Source: Pelargonium nanum (lineage: Eukaryota; Streptophyta; Magnoliopsida; Geraniales; Geraniaceae). From it: a stretch of 26,232 nucleotides of DNA. The first letter of the stretch is position 1; every line of letters begins with the position of its first letter. The stretch lies in assembly GCA_036897485.1 (NCBI GenBank), contig JAYMTF010001114.1, positions 1-26,232 on the forward strand, in the 5' to 3' direction. The position numbers were made by a program, and so were the translations under genes. This document shows positions 1-10,100 of this stretch, one piece after another. The notes beneath the pieces are model-generated. The model saw only the letters and a list, made by a program, of their open reading frames with translations. It was not told where the DNA came from and did no database searches.

Positions 1-112
1 GTGGCCCACGAGTTAGTTAGGTCTTCGGTCTCTTTACTAAACTTTTTTTTTCGTCTAATTTGAAGTATTAATAAAATATTAGTCTATTGTGTTAACAAAA
101 AGTTTGGGTTTT

Positions 113-170
113 CTAAAAAAAGAAAAATATAAAAAAAGAAAAAAAAAAAGAAAAAAAGAAAAAAAAAGGA
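113..170 (+). repeat. A-rich purine tract
   Basis: An almost pure A tract with scattered G (and one T) lies some 210-265 nt before the start codon. Poly(dA:dT)-like tracts tend to exclude nucleosomes near promoters, but this may be simple low-complexity sequence. Confidence 0.6.
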
Positions 171-213
171 GCAAAGGTCCATAACCCATTTGTGAAAGAA
201 GCTACTTCTAATT

Positions 214-219
214 TGGGCC
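214..219 (+). promoter_or_regulatory. Site II motif TGGGCC
   Basis: TGGGCC lies 160 nt upstream of the start codon, just before a TATA-like run. Site II (TGGGCY) motifs are bound by TCP factors in plant promoters of growth and organelle-related genes. A second copy, in reverse orientation, is GGCCCA at 3-8. The role here is inferred from motif and position. Confidence 0.5.
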
Positions 220-228
220 ATATATATT
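220..228 (+). promoter_or_regulatory. Possible TATA box
   Basis: ATATATATT sits about 150 nt before the start codon. If used, transcription would begin near 250-260. In this AT-rich DNA such a match can occur by chance. Confidence 0.35.
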
Positions 229-260
229 CTAATCAGAGTCCAACCCATCGTTCCCACAAA

Positions 261-293
261 ATGATATTTTTCATGCGTACACCGAAACCTTGA
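261..293 (+). other. Upstream ORF 1 (10 codons)
   Basis: ATG at 261 opens a short frame, MIFFMRTPKP, ending in TGA at 291-293. It is in the leader only if transcription starts before 261, as the TATA-like box suggests. It would then be read before the topoisomerase start. Confidence 0.4.
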
Positions 294-315
294 CCTGTCT
301 TCGTCCAGAAGGCTA

Positions 316-323
316 AAACCCTA
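316..323 (+). promoter_or_regulatory. Telo-box AAACCCTA
   Basis: An exact AAACCCTA lies 56 nt before the start codon, within the expected leader. Telo-boxes often occur with site II motifs near the start site of plant genes expressed in dividing cells. Here the site II motif is 97 nt upstream, which fits that pattern. Confidence 0.5.
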
Positions 324-362
324 TCCCTCCCTCCCTATCTGGACGCTCACTCAACCTCTCCA

Positions 363-371
363 ATGCACTAA
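363..371 (+). other. Upstream ORF 2 (ATG CAC TAA)
   Basis: A two-codon frame, Met-His-stop, ends seven bases before the main ATG at 379. Such near-minimal upstream ORFs can hold ribosomes close to the main start. Its effect here is unknown. Confidence 0.45.
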
Positions 372-378
372 ACTATTG

Positions 379-1127
379 ATGATTCGATTACTGCAAAACC
401 TGCACTCGGCCAAGCCTCCTCCGCCAAGCTTCGCATTACCATCCTCTTCTCCTCGTCGTCTCTGCCCGTTCATGGCTAAGGTTGTTTCTCTCTCACAATT
501 TCACACGAATTTGTGCAATTTAGCGTTTAACTTGCACTGCTTAATCTGATTGTGTTGTTACAGTTGCAGAGCAGGATGTTCTTGAACAGCACCGACGCGC
601 GCTTGACCTGTTCGCCTTTTGGCTATGGTGATCGGCTCGAGAAATGCTTCCACTTCCTCAAATTGAGAAAAACGTTGAAGGTTGGGCGCAATTTTCGTAA
701 TTTCAGTAGTAGTCTCGGTGAGGCGTCGTCGAGGTTTAGTTCTGCTGTAAGGCTTGGCAATGGCGTTTATAATTATTCTTCAGTACCTAGGTATTGTTCG
801 TCGCCTAGTTATGGAGCTTTTTCGAGGAGGTTCTTTTTGAAATCCAGTAGAGTGTTGAGTAGAAATGATAATGTGGGGATTAACATGGGAACTAGGAGTG
901 GTCATGGTACCTTGAGCCTTAAGCATGATAAATTTTGCGGCCAGGCCAAGGCATTGGCTGCTACTAATATGGCAATTTCTAGTGACCTAGTGGTTAAAGC
1001 TGCAAAGAAGGATGTTAAACCAGCTGTTAGCGACAGCAGTGAAGATTTCAAAGCTAAACAGACGAGTAAGAAAGCTGCAGTAGGTTCTAAGGTGGCAAAA
1101 ACTAGCCGGAGCAAACAGGCTTCGAAG
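379..1127 (+). other. Topoisomerase exons 1-2: targeting peptide and basic linker
   Basis: Exon 1 (379-480) encodes 34 residues starting MIRLLQNLHSAKPPPPS. They are rich in Ser, Pro, Arg and Leu with no acidic residue, as expected of a mitochondrial or plastid presequence. Exon 2 (564-1127) continues with an Arg/Ser-rich stretch and then a Lys/Ser-rich linker (around residues 170-222). Bacterial TopA lacks all of this, so the extension is a plant addition. ATG 379 is chosen because it is the first in-frame ATG and exon 1 is exactly 34 codons in phase with exon 2. Further in-frame ATGs are at 472 and 576. Confidence 0.85.
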
Positions 1128-4100
1128 GTAGGCACTAGGCAATTTTTATTTTATTTTATTATTTATGAGTACTAGAATTCAGCCGTTAGTCTCATTGCAA
1201 TACACTGTGCACTGTGTTTTTCCCCCTTATATAGAATTACTCAACGAAAAGCACACCTGAGGGAGTACTCAATGATTCTGCTAATGGATCACTACTGACA
1301 CAGAAGCCTCGAGAGAAGGGAAAAACTCAATCGTCAAAAACTAATAAAGCCAATTCTGCCAAATACAGTGATAAACTAGGTGAACAGAAGCCTCAAGTGA
1401 TAGGCAACACTGGACCTTGGAAACAACGGCCACTAAAGCCGCTTTATCCTCCCAGTGGGAAATCTGTTGTGGTGGTGGAGTCTCTTACAAAGGCAAAGGT
1501 TATCCAAGGTTACCTTGGTGATAAGTTTGAAGTCTTACCTAGCCATGGTCATATAAGAGACTTGGCTTCCAAGTCAGGATCTGTGCGGACCGATGACAAT
1601 TTTAGCATGGTTTGGGAGGTTCCAACTAGTTCATGGACTCATTTTAAAAGCATCGAGGTTGCACTTCGCAGGTTTTGTTTCTTATGATTTTCATCTATTA
1701 TAGCATATAAATTCTTGGATAATAAATGCCATATTTAGGTTTGATGTCAAAATACAAAGTGGGAGTGTTTTTGGTGATATTTATCATAGTTTAGTTTGGT
1801 CCTTGCTTGTATCTAATGCGTTGACTTTGCCAATTTTGGCTCTAGGTTTTCTTTTTGTTTTTATTCAGTTCTGTTTGTACACATTTCTGAATTTGTTAGT
1901 TCTTTGCATGTTCCACAGAGCAGAAAATCTTATTCTTGCATCAGATCCTGATCGTGAAGGAGAGGCTATTGCTTGGCACATCTTCGAGATGTTGCAAAAA
2001 CAAAATGTTTTACGTGAAGATGTTACTGTTGCGAGGGTTGTCTTTCATGAAATAACTGAGGCAGCCATTAAAAAAGCTCTTATGGCTCCAAGAGAAATTG
2101 ATGCAGATTTGGTTAATGCTTATCTTGCTCGGCGTGCGCTAGATTATCTGATTGGATACAACATATCACCCTTATTGTGGAGAAAATTACCTGGTTGCCG
2201 GTCAGCTGGTCGTGTCCAGTCTGCTGCGCTGTCTCTTATATGTGACAGAGAAATGGAAATAGATGCATTTAAGCCTCAGGAGTATTGGACTGTTGATGTT
2301 GAGTTCAGGCGGAAGGAACTGAGTTCCTCAATATATCCCTCGGGTTTTCCATCACGGTTGACCCATTTTGATTCAGGAAAATTGAATCAGTTCTCCATTT
2401 GCTCTCACGCAGAGGCAGTAAATGTTGAAGAGAAGATAAAGTCAACAAAATTTCGAGTGGTAAACTCAAAAACGAGCCAAGTGCGGAAAAATCCTCCTGC
2501 ACCATATATAACATCAACACTTCAGCAAGATGCTGCAAGCAAATTACAATTTAGTACTTCATATACAATGAAGGTCAGGAGTAATTTGCTTTTATTATCA
2601 GATTTTATTACTTTCACTGAACTTCTGTTTATCTTGTGTTTAGATTTGGTTGCTTTCCTGCTCTAATACTGGTGGTGATGAGATTTTTAATGGGAACTTC
2701 TCATATATCTTGGTCCTGATTTGTGGCGACCATCAATGTCACTTCTAAATGATATGTAGTAATGCTGCTAATGCAAATTTCAAAGCACAACCAATCTTGA
2801 AATTTTCTTGATGCTTATATACTGGTGTTCTTTACAGATCTTAATATTGGAGATCACAGTTTCATCCAGGATATGCAATAATTTTGGAATTTGTGTATTT
2901 TATTAGAGTCAACTAACATTAAGAACACTTCATGCTGGTGGAGTATTCACAGTAATTTTGCATAACATGTGTGAGCCCTTTCAGCAGCAAAGTTCAGCTA
3001 GGATTGTTTTCATCCCGCATGCACTCATCTTGTAAATTATGCTTTTATCTGGTTTAGACTATATAGACTAGTATGTAACTATTGAGATGGAAGCTTTTAC
3101 ACATCATTTATCGACTTGGATATCCAATTTTGGCGTGGTGTTGATATAATAATGAGCTAAGGTAACAACTGTTTAACTTCAGGCAAACAAAAGAACCTTG
3201 ATGTTTTAGTATTGTCTACTGTTAGCCACTGTTGATTGCTATTTTCAAAATTGCCCTTTTGCTTTGACTAGTTGCTTGACCTTATTGTTTAATTTTCTGT
3301 ATTTTAGCTATAAATTTTATATTTTCCTTATGTAACATTTTGCAATTTGTTTTCATGTGAATATAGCTTGCTCAGAAACTTTATGAGGGAGTGCAACTTC
3401 CAGGAGGTAAGGTAGCAGGTCTGATAACATATCTCAGAACAGATGGATTACATGTAAGTGTCACCTTCTAGATGCAGTTATACTTTACTTGCTTTGTAAA
3501 TTCATGATGGTCATCTGAATGTATCTTAATACTTAATTTTCCCTTTTCTAGTTCACCATATCTTTCCATTTAATGCATTCTTACACCTTTACTCTGTGCA
3601 AGCTAGCTTGTGCTGAAATTGCTCAAAGGTTTAGTTTAGCTATTAGCTTGCTACTTGGAATGTAATTCTACTTGTATGCTGAACCTATACTATGTCTTCA
3701 ATATAACATTATGATATAATGTTTGTTCAATGGTTTTTGCTTCCTATAGATTTCTTTTACTACATAGGGGTCATAGGATGCAAATCATGTAAGAATATTA
3801 ACTTGGATAAACTACAGAAAACATTCCCAACCAATCCCACTTGTTGTAAATATTGCCATTGATGTGTTTGGCACTATATAGGGTCAAGAAAGAAAAAATA
3901 TTGTACTCATCTACATTTGGTACATCATTACAGTTGTCAAATGTTTTGAAATCCTGTAAGTGAAGCATTATTAACTAAATACTAATAGATTGGTAGGGTG
4001 AACATGATATATATTAGAATCAGCCTAAGTTTTTCTTTTCACAAAACAGGGTTAAATGACATCAGTCCATATCTTTCAAGTATAAAATTGCATTTTTTCG

Positions 4101-7100
4101 GACAAGGGTGAAATTTGTAATTAGCTGAAGTCCATGGATAATTGCATATAACCCAAAAAGACGTAAGGAAAAGGATCCTTTGGTTGCATTCTTTTTCTGA
4201 AAAATGGGAGAACTGACATCGTAGTTCATAACACTGAAGTTTGATTGTTAAGAAGCTAAAAAAGCTGGTGTAATGTATTAATGCAGTTATGCTATTTGTA
4301 TGTTTTGAAGGTTAAAAAGCTTAATATGGTATTATCCGTCACTGTACACACACACACACACAGTGGTACTGATATGATCTATTGTAATACAAGGATAAGA
4401 AAAAGGATGTATTTATGGGAGCTGTAATCAATTTTTTATTTATTAGTTTAACATAAGTTGTCTATCTAATACTACACCATTGAAAACATAATATAAGTTA
4501 ATGAATAATAATACATTAAGGTTGAAACCACTGTCGGAATAGTTATCTTTTCCTCTTCTATCGATTTTTCTTGAAAAATAGTTTGCTCGAGTAATGTTGG
4601 ATCCAGAATCACGTTGGTCTTCCCATTTTAAAAAAAACAGGCTGCAGCCTTCGGTCCAAATTGAAAATTATTTACATTGAAAACAGCAGGGCATCTCAAA
4701 CAGAACTTTAAAAGGCTCATGAGGCGCGAGGGACATGCCTCAAAATTATTATAGCAAGGTCCTTGACTGAGGTTCAGGTGGGGTTCCAGAAAGTGTGTTT
4801 TTTTCTTCTTTATTTGAGGCGCTATTTTTTTAGTCACAATTTTGTTAAGGTGAAGAGTCTTCATTTTAAAGTTCTCTTGGAGGATGTGTCTTATCCTTTG
4901 ATTTGAGTGGCTATGTGAAATTCCCCTCATAGGTCAGCTCTTTAGTTCTCATTGAATTGCTTGCTGCTTGTGCTGTTGGAGCTTGTCAAAAAGAGGGTTG
5001 TTAGCTGAGAGCTGACTGCAGTGCCCAGTGGCAGAAACTCTTGAAAAATGGTTTTGAATTGCATTTGTCTTTACTAAATAGATCAGCGTGGGGTCAATGG
5101 GTCATTGAGCCAAAAAAAGCTTAATCTTTCAGAATATATTATAAATGGTTTATTATTTATTGGATAAAAGATGGACCTACTCAAGATTGCTTATCTGTAC
5201 AATTATGAACTTTTATTGATTTACTTTGATAATGATTATGTATTTTCTGTTTAATATTATATATTTTAAATCATTCGGGCTGTTGACTTTCTTGCCTAGG
5301 CATCAGAGAGCCCAGTGCTTCAAATCTACCTTGAAACTTTTGAAGCACTGGTCTGAAATGAAAAAAATGGGGTCATTACAATTGAAACTAAAATTATCTC
5401 AAGAGAAAAAAAATCAGGTGTTTCCTGAGAAGACCCATTGTACCGGCTTGATTCTGTTTTTTAGTTATATATAAAAAAAACTGGAATCAACTCTTATATG
5501 GTAGTTAATATTGTTTAACCTGACCGACCCCTGCTCACCCTTAATTCTAGCGCTTTTCAAACTGTTTACAGTTGCTAACCTGGTTTTTATTCAAAGATGT
5601 TGGAGGTAGCTAACAGATTTTTTAAGGTTTATTGTTGGGTTCTTCCTTTTAGAAAGGAAACTATTTCCATGAATGCTTATAGAAGTACAGTGATAAGTGA
5701 TAACCTTGAGTATGTTAATATTTGGCGTGTGATAGGTTCTAAATTATTTGAGTATGTTTTCAAATCATTGTTGTATAAAGACATGTATCTATATTATTAC
5801 TGTTGGTTTCATTTTCAGATTTCTGATGAAGCTGTGAAAGACATACGCAACTTGGTCACTAAAAGGTGAAATAGATGCGCACTTTCACATTTGTATTTAT
5901 ATTTGTATTTGTATTTGTATTTTGCTTTTATCTGAAGTTATATGGTTGCTTTTTCATTTTGTTCTTTGGTGGTGACAATTTACCTTTTCTAGTGAGTTAA
6001 TCTATCAACTTGGATTTGAATAATTGTCATAGCAAATAATTTCTTCAAGGTACTGAACAAAATTACTTTGTCTTCCCCTTATCCTCTTCAATTCATTCTA
6101 TAATCTAGCTCGTGAAGCTCAACTCTTTGTTTTATAAGCTCTTCCTTTGTAATCTTTTAAATCTCTTCGGTCAATTTTCTAAGGAATATTTTATTAAGAG
6201 GGAAGACATAATCTTAGGGAATTGAGAGTAGTGACATGGATGCCGTTCTAATCACTCTCTCTTCTGACTGTAGAATTGTTTTGTGTTTTCTAGTCAGTTA
6301 TGGGGTGGATCAATTGTTCTTTGGCATCTTCTCTTTTGGTGGAGGGGTTTGTTAGAATATTTGATTCTCTGTAAATTGGTGATTGATAAAATCTCAATAT
6401 TAAATAGTTGTTTTTAGGGATTGATTTATTCTCTCTGTATTATAAATTTGGCTTCAGCGATTCTGAATAAATCATCAATTTCTCTCAATTTCACATGATA
6501 TCAGAATACTTTGTTTTGAGCGATTCTGGAGGCAACCCTCTTCCTTGTGTACAACCAATTCTCCTATGACTCTAACGTGATTGACTCCTTGCCGTTGTAA
6601 TAACCTAGAGTCCCGTCCAGCCGCTACAAGCGTCTCTATGCACCTCCATGTATGCAATTGTTCACTGACCAATCTCCTTTGTTGAGCTGTGTCTCTCACT
6701 GCTGACACCATCATATTCAAAGTTTGCTGGCAGGCTGACCAACTCCATCTCTGCCACCATCTGCCGCCGAAAAACTCACCAACGATCGCTGACCACTGTT
6801 ATATGCAGATCTCCCTTTCGAGTATGCTTTAGACAACATCTATGTTTGGGTTGGGTTCCCATCAAGCCTCCCTGGTGCCTTCTCGGCAAAGCTCTATGGC
6901 CACATCCATATTTGCTACAATAACCAACTCATTATCTAGGCCAAATTCAAATAAGTTCGGATCAATTTTTGGTGTTCTCTTTTCAGCTTATGGCAACACC
7001 TTGTTGCCTTCTTGACAAAATCTCCAACGACATCTTCTTGGTGTTAACTGGCATTATAGTGACATCAACATGATCGTTTCCTTCTAGTCAGCCCATTTGA

Positions 7101-10100
7101 GTGTGCCATCCTCCAATTTTTGCCCCACGCTTTGCCATATGTGACTGGCGGCATGCTCGCCTCTCTCTCTCTCTTTCAGGCGAGTGCTATCTTCCCCTAT
7201 GACATCATTGTGGTCATACAACATGGCAACTCATACCATCAAGTTTTGGATTCATATATCATTGAGATCAGCTCTAACATCCGCTAAATGCTAGCGGAAG
7301 TCTTAGAGAGGTGAGTGCTATCTTTCTCTCTGACATCAGTGTGGTCATACAACATGGCGACACGTACCACCAAGTTTTGCTACCATATATCATTGAGATC
7401 AGCTCCAACAACCGCTAAATGCTAGCGGAAGTCTTAGAGAAAGAGAGAGGATGAAGCTCTCGGGTTGATGTGATTTAACTCCAACTTGTGGGGGAGTGGT
7501 ATAATATTTGATTCTCGGTAAATTAGGGATTGATAGAATCTCATAGCTGATTATTAGGATTAATTGGTTCTCTCTGTATTATAAATTAGGCTTCACCCAT
7601 CATAAATCATCAATTTCTCTCAAATTGACAGGGTTGATTGAGTGTTTTTATGATTTTCTTTTGCATGGCTCTTTGCTTTGCCTAGTTATTGAATAATCGC
7701 TGATTCTCTCATAAATGAAGTCTTGGATAATATTGTTTGTTCTTTTTTTTTGGTGGCACTTCTATAGACATTGACATGCCCCTGCAATTCTGCATATATA
7801 TGACTTGATGAGACTAAGGTGGCGTTCACATAATTTAGCATTTAACTTAACTAAAATAGTTAAACCCTCTTTCCTATGAGTTAAATTAATTCAAATTCTA
7901 AGGAATTGAAATAACATGGTAGATGTGTTATTTCAATTCCTTAAAATTTGGAACTATTGAACTCATTTGAGGAAAGAGAATATTTTTTTAATCACAAATA
8001 TGCCCTCTTGAAAAAATTAAACGAACGCAATAGGTCCTATTTAAAAATACCCAATATGTCCTATTTTACAAGGATTTCAAATAAAAAATGGTAAACAAAC
8101 GCTACCTAAGAGATTTTCACTTAAGTTATTTAGATTTGTAGGGAAGCCTATCTAGTTTATGGATGAAGTTTCTTGATAAGGATGTTTGTATTGGTAAGCT
8201 CACCTTCAATGGAAGGCATGCTTTCTAATGATGAATGAGATGGTTCATAACGCAATTGAGAATTATATTGTGTAACAAAGGGTTGCAAAGAAAGAAAATT
8301 CAAGCCACAATAACTTATACCCTATGTTTTACCAATACCGACTCGTGACATGATTCACAACGTGATTCGTCAGTTAAAAAAAACTACTTGTTATTTTTTT
8401 AATAAAAAATATATATTTTATACATAACAAATCATACATGTTTTCTTAATCATATTTATATAATCAAACTAAAACTAGCATCTTATAAGAAAACAAGTTT
8501 ATGATAAACAAACAATAAAATCAAATAAGCAAGTAAACTCATTAACATAAGTTCAAATCAAATAAGCAAACCAAGTCATTACAACCCACCCATATTCATG
8601 AGTTCAAATTAAACAAACAAGACAAAATAATAACCTACAAAATACAAATGAATAGTGAAAAACTAAGTTATTACAATTTGTGGAAAAATAATTTGGGCCT
8701 TTTTTATAAAAATTAATGCAAAATGATTTTTTTTATATATTAAAAATAAGACTCCATATGTCGGGGATGTGTATGATTTGTTTTTGTTACTCGTTTTTAT
8801 TACCGGTTCACATGTAGGTCGCGTGTCGTGTATGATTTGCGTATCAAGTACCGACACTCCACTAGGGGAGAGTGTCATTGCTTCATAGTTTATACCATCC
8901 ATGTTATGAATTGCACCCAACAAGTACCTCGAGCTGTGCTCTTCGTAGTACAATTTTGTGCTTTTGAATTTAAATCTCAAATTTCTTGCTCTTATGTTGG
9001 TGAACAAAAACTCGTGTAGGTATGGGCTGCATTTTGCTGCTGGAGGTGTACAGAAACATTTTAAGAAGGTGAAGAATGCTCAGGAGGCCCATGAAGCTAT
9101 TAGACCCACTGATATATGGAGGTTACCATGTAAATTTTCCGGCTACATAGTGTTTTGTATGAATATTAATTTTAATTAAACTTAATCAAAGTTCTAAAAT
9201 AGAAATTATTGTTTCATCATTTAGCAATGCTTATGGGAATACTTGATAAAGATTCCCTGAAGTTGTACACTCTTATTTGGGCTCGTACTGTGGCATGTCA
9301 AATGGAACCTGCTATCTTTGATCAGGTTTGTGGAAATTCTATAGCGCTCATTTCAGGTTTCTTATTTTGGTTGTTCAAAGCTGATTATTATCCAGCAGCT
9401 GTTTGTTTTATAAATGCAAATTGATTGCTTTATCTTATCTTGTTTTCTTTCACTTGCTCCTTTTCTGCTGCTATATCATTTGATTGCAATTGTCATCATG
9501 TGTACATTGCTTGACAACACCTTTGTCCAAGCCAGATACAAGTTGATGTGGGAAGTACTGCCAACTCCATTACTTTCCGATCCAGTTGCTCAAAAGTTGG
9601 ATTTCTTGGATACGAGGCAGTTTACAAGGTATAGGTCATGTTCCGTCCTATAAACATTGTATACAATTATTCTGATATTAACTTTTTTTTGGCTTTGGTA
9701 AATGCTGTTCATTGGTCAGCTGTGTTAGTGATTCCTGCAAAACCTTTATGGTGTTTCTTTTTGTTCTTGGTGATTTCTCTCATTTTATTCTATAGGCTGT
9801 CGTGTTTTTTTATTTATTATTTATTTTTTTATCACCCATTTGTGAGTAATTTTGTTTGTTAATTGTTAAGAGTAAAAAATTAATATTAGTCCTTCAACAA
9901 TCACCCATCTATGGGCTGTTAATTGTTGTTTTGCCTATTTTAGTATGTATCTCCTATGTTCTTGTTAATTTGCTCCATAGAGTAAATGGGGCATCCTCTT
10001 TTTGGTTTTGTTAAAATCATAGATCATTAGTTCGGTGCTACTTTTTGATTTCATTAATCTGTGTCTTCTCTGATTTCTTAGGACATGGAAGCAGAAGCAA

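Larger units (their letters stand above)
1..378 (+). other. Upstream region and leader of the topoisomerase gene
   Basis: No gene is visible here. It holds a long A-rich purine tract at about 113-170, then the site II motif, TATA-like run, uORFs and telo-box listed separately, and a pyrimidine-rich leader (about 320-360). Confidence 0.6.
3454..5818 (+). other. Intron 5 (2.4 kb)
   Basis: The intron separates the catalytic-tyrosine exon from exon 6. It holds a short AC microsatellite (4346-4362) and a 13-bp inverted repeat (5312-5351). The rest is AT-rich sequence in which I recognise nothing. Short open frames inside it lack coding character. Confidence 0.7.
6350..7630 (+). mobile_element. 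TRIM-like non-autonomous LTR retroelement fossil
   Basis: Two direct repeats flank about 1 kb: a 5' LTR at 6350-6495 and a 3' LTR at 7497-7630, starting TGTTAGAATATTTGATTC and TGGTATAATATTTGATTC and both ending in CA. Right after the 5' LTR comes TGATATCAGAATAC, close to the plant primer-binding site TGGTATCAGAGC (initiator Met tRNA). Right before the 3' LTR is a GTGGGGGAG polypurine tract. The element is bounded by GGGTT at 6345-6349 and 7631-7635, a 5-bp target duplication. The interior shows no gag or pol similarity, so it was non-autonomous. It is a whole but old copy, copia-type in its signals, with LTRs differing by roughly 15-20% by eye, which implies several million years. Confidence 0.85.
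5866..9019 (+). other. Intron 6 (3.2 kb), repeat-rich
   Basis: The longest intron. In order it holds the hexanucleotide repeat (5889-5932), a TRIM-like retroelement (6350-7630), a MITE with TAA duplications (7818-8106) and an A-rich region at about 8340-8680 with reiterated AAATCAAATAAGCAA-like pieces. Between about 8327 and 8870 there are scattered CGACTCGTGACA and GTGTCGTG words that look like a heavily decayed element I cannot assign. Confidence 0.65.

Noticed and set aside
4628-4930. Minus-strand open frame of 100 codons in intron 5
   Set aside because: Composition is Lys/Asn/Phe-rich as expected from random AT-rich DNA, and no domain is seen.
7160-7176. CTCTCTCT run as a microsatellite
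   Set aside because: Only a few dinucleotide units, interrupted, and inside the TRIM-like element. Too short to list separately.
8663-9007. Minus-strand open frame of 114 codons in intron 6
   Set aside because: No family resemblance. It overlaps decayed CGTGTCGTG-type repeat sequence just before exon 7.
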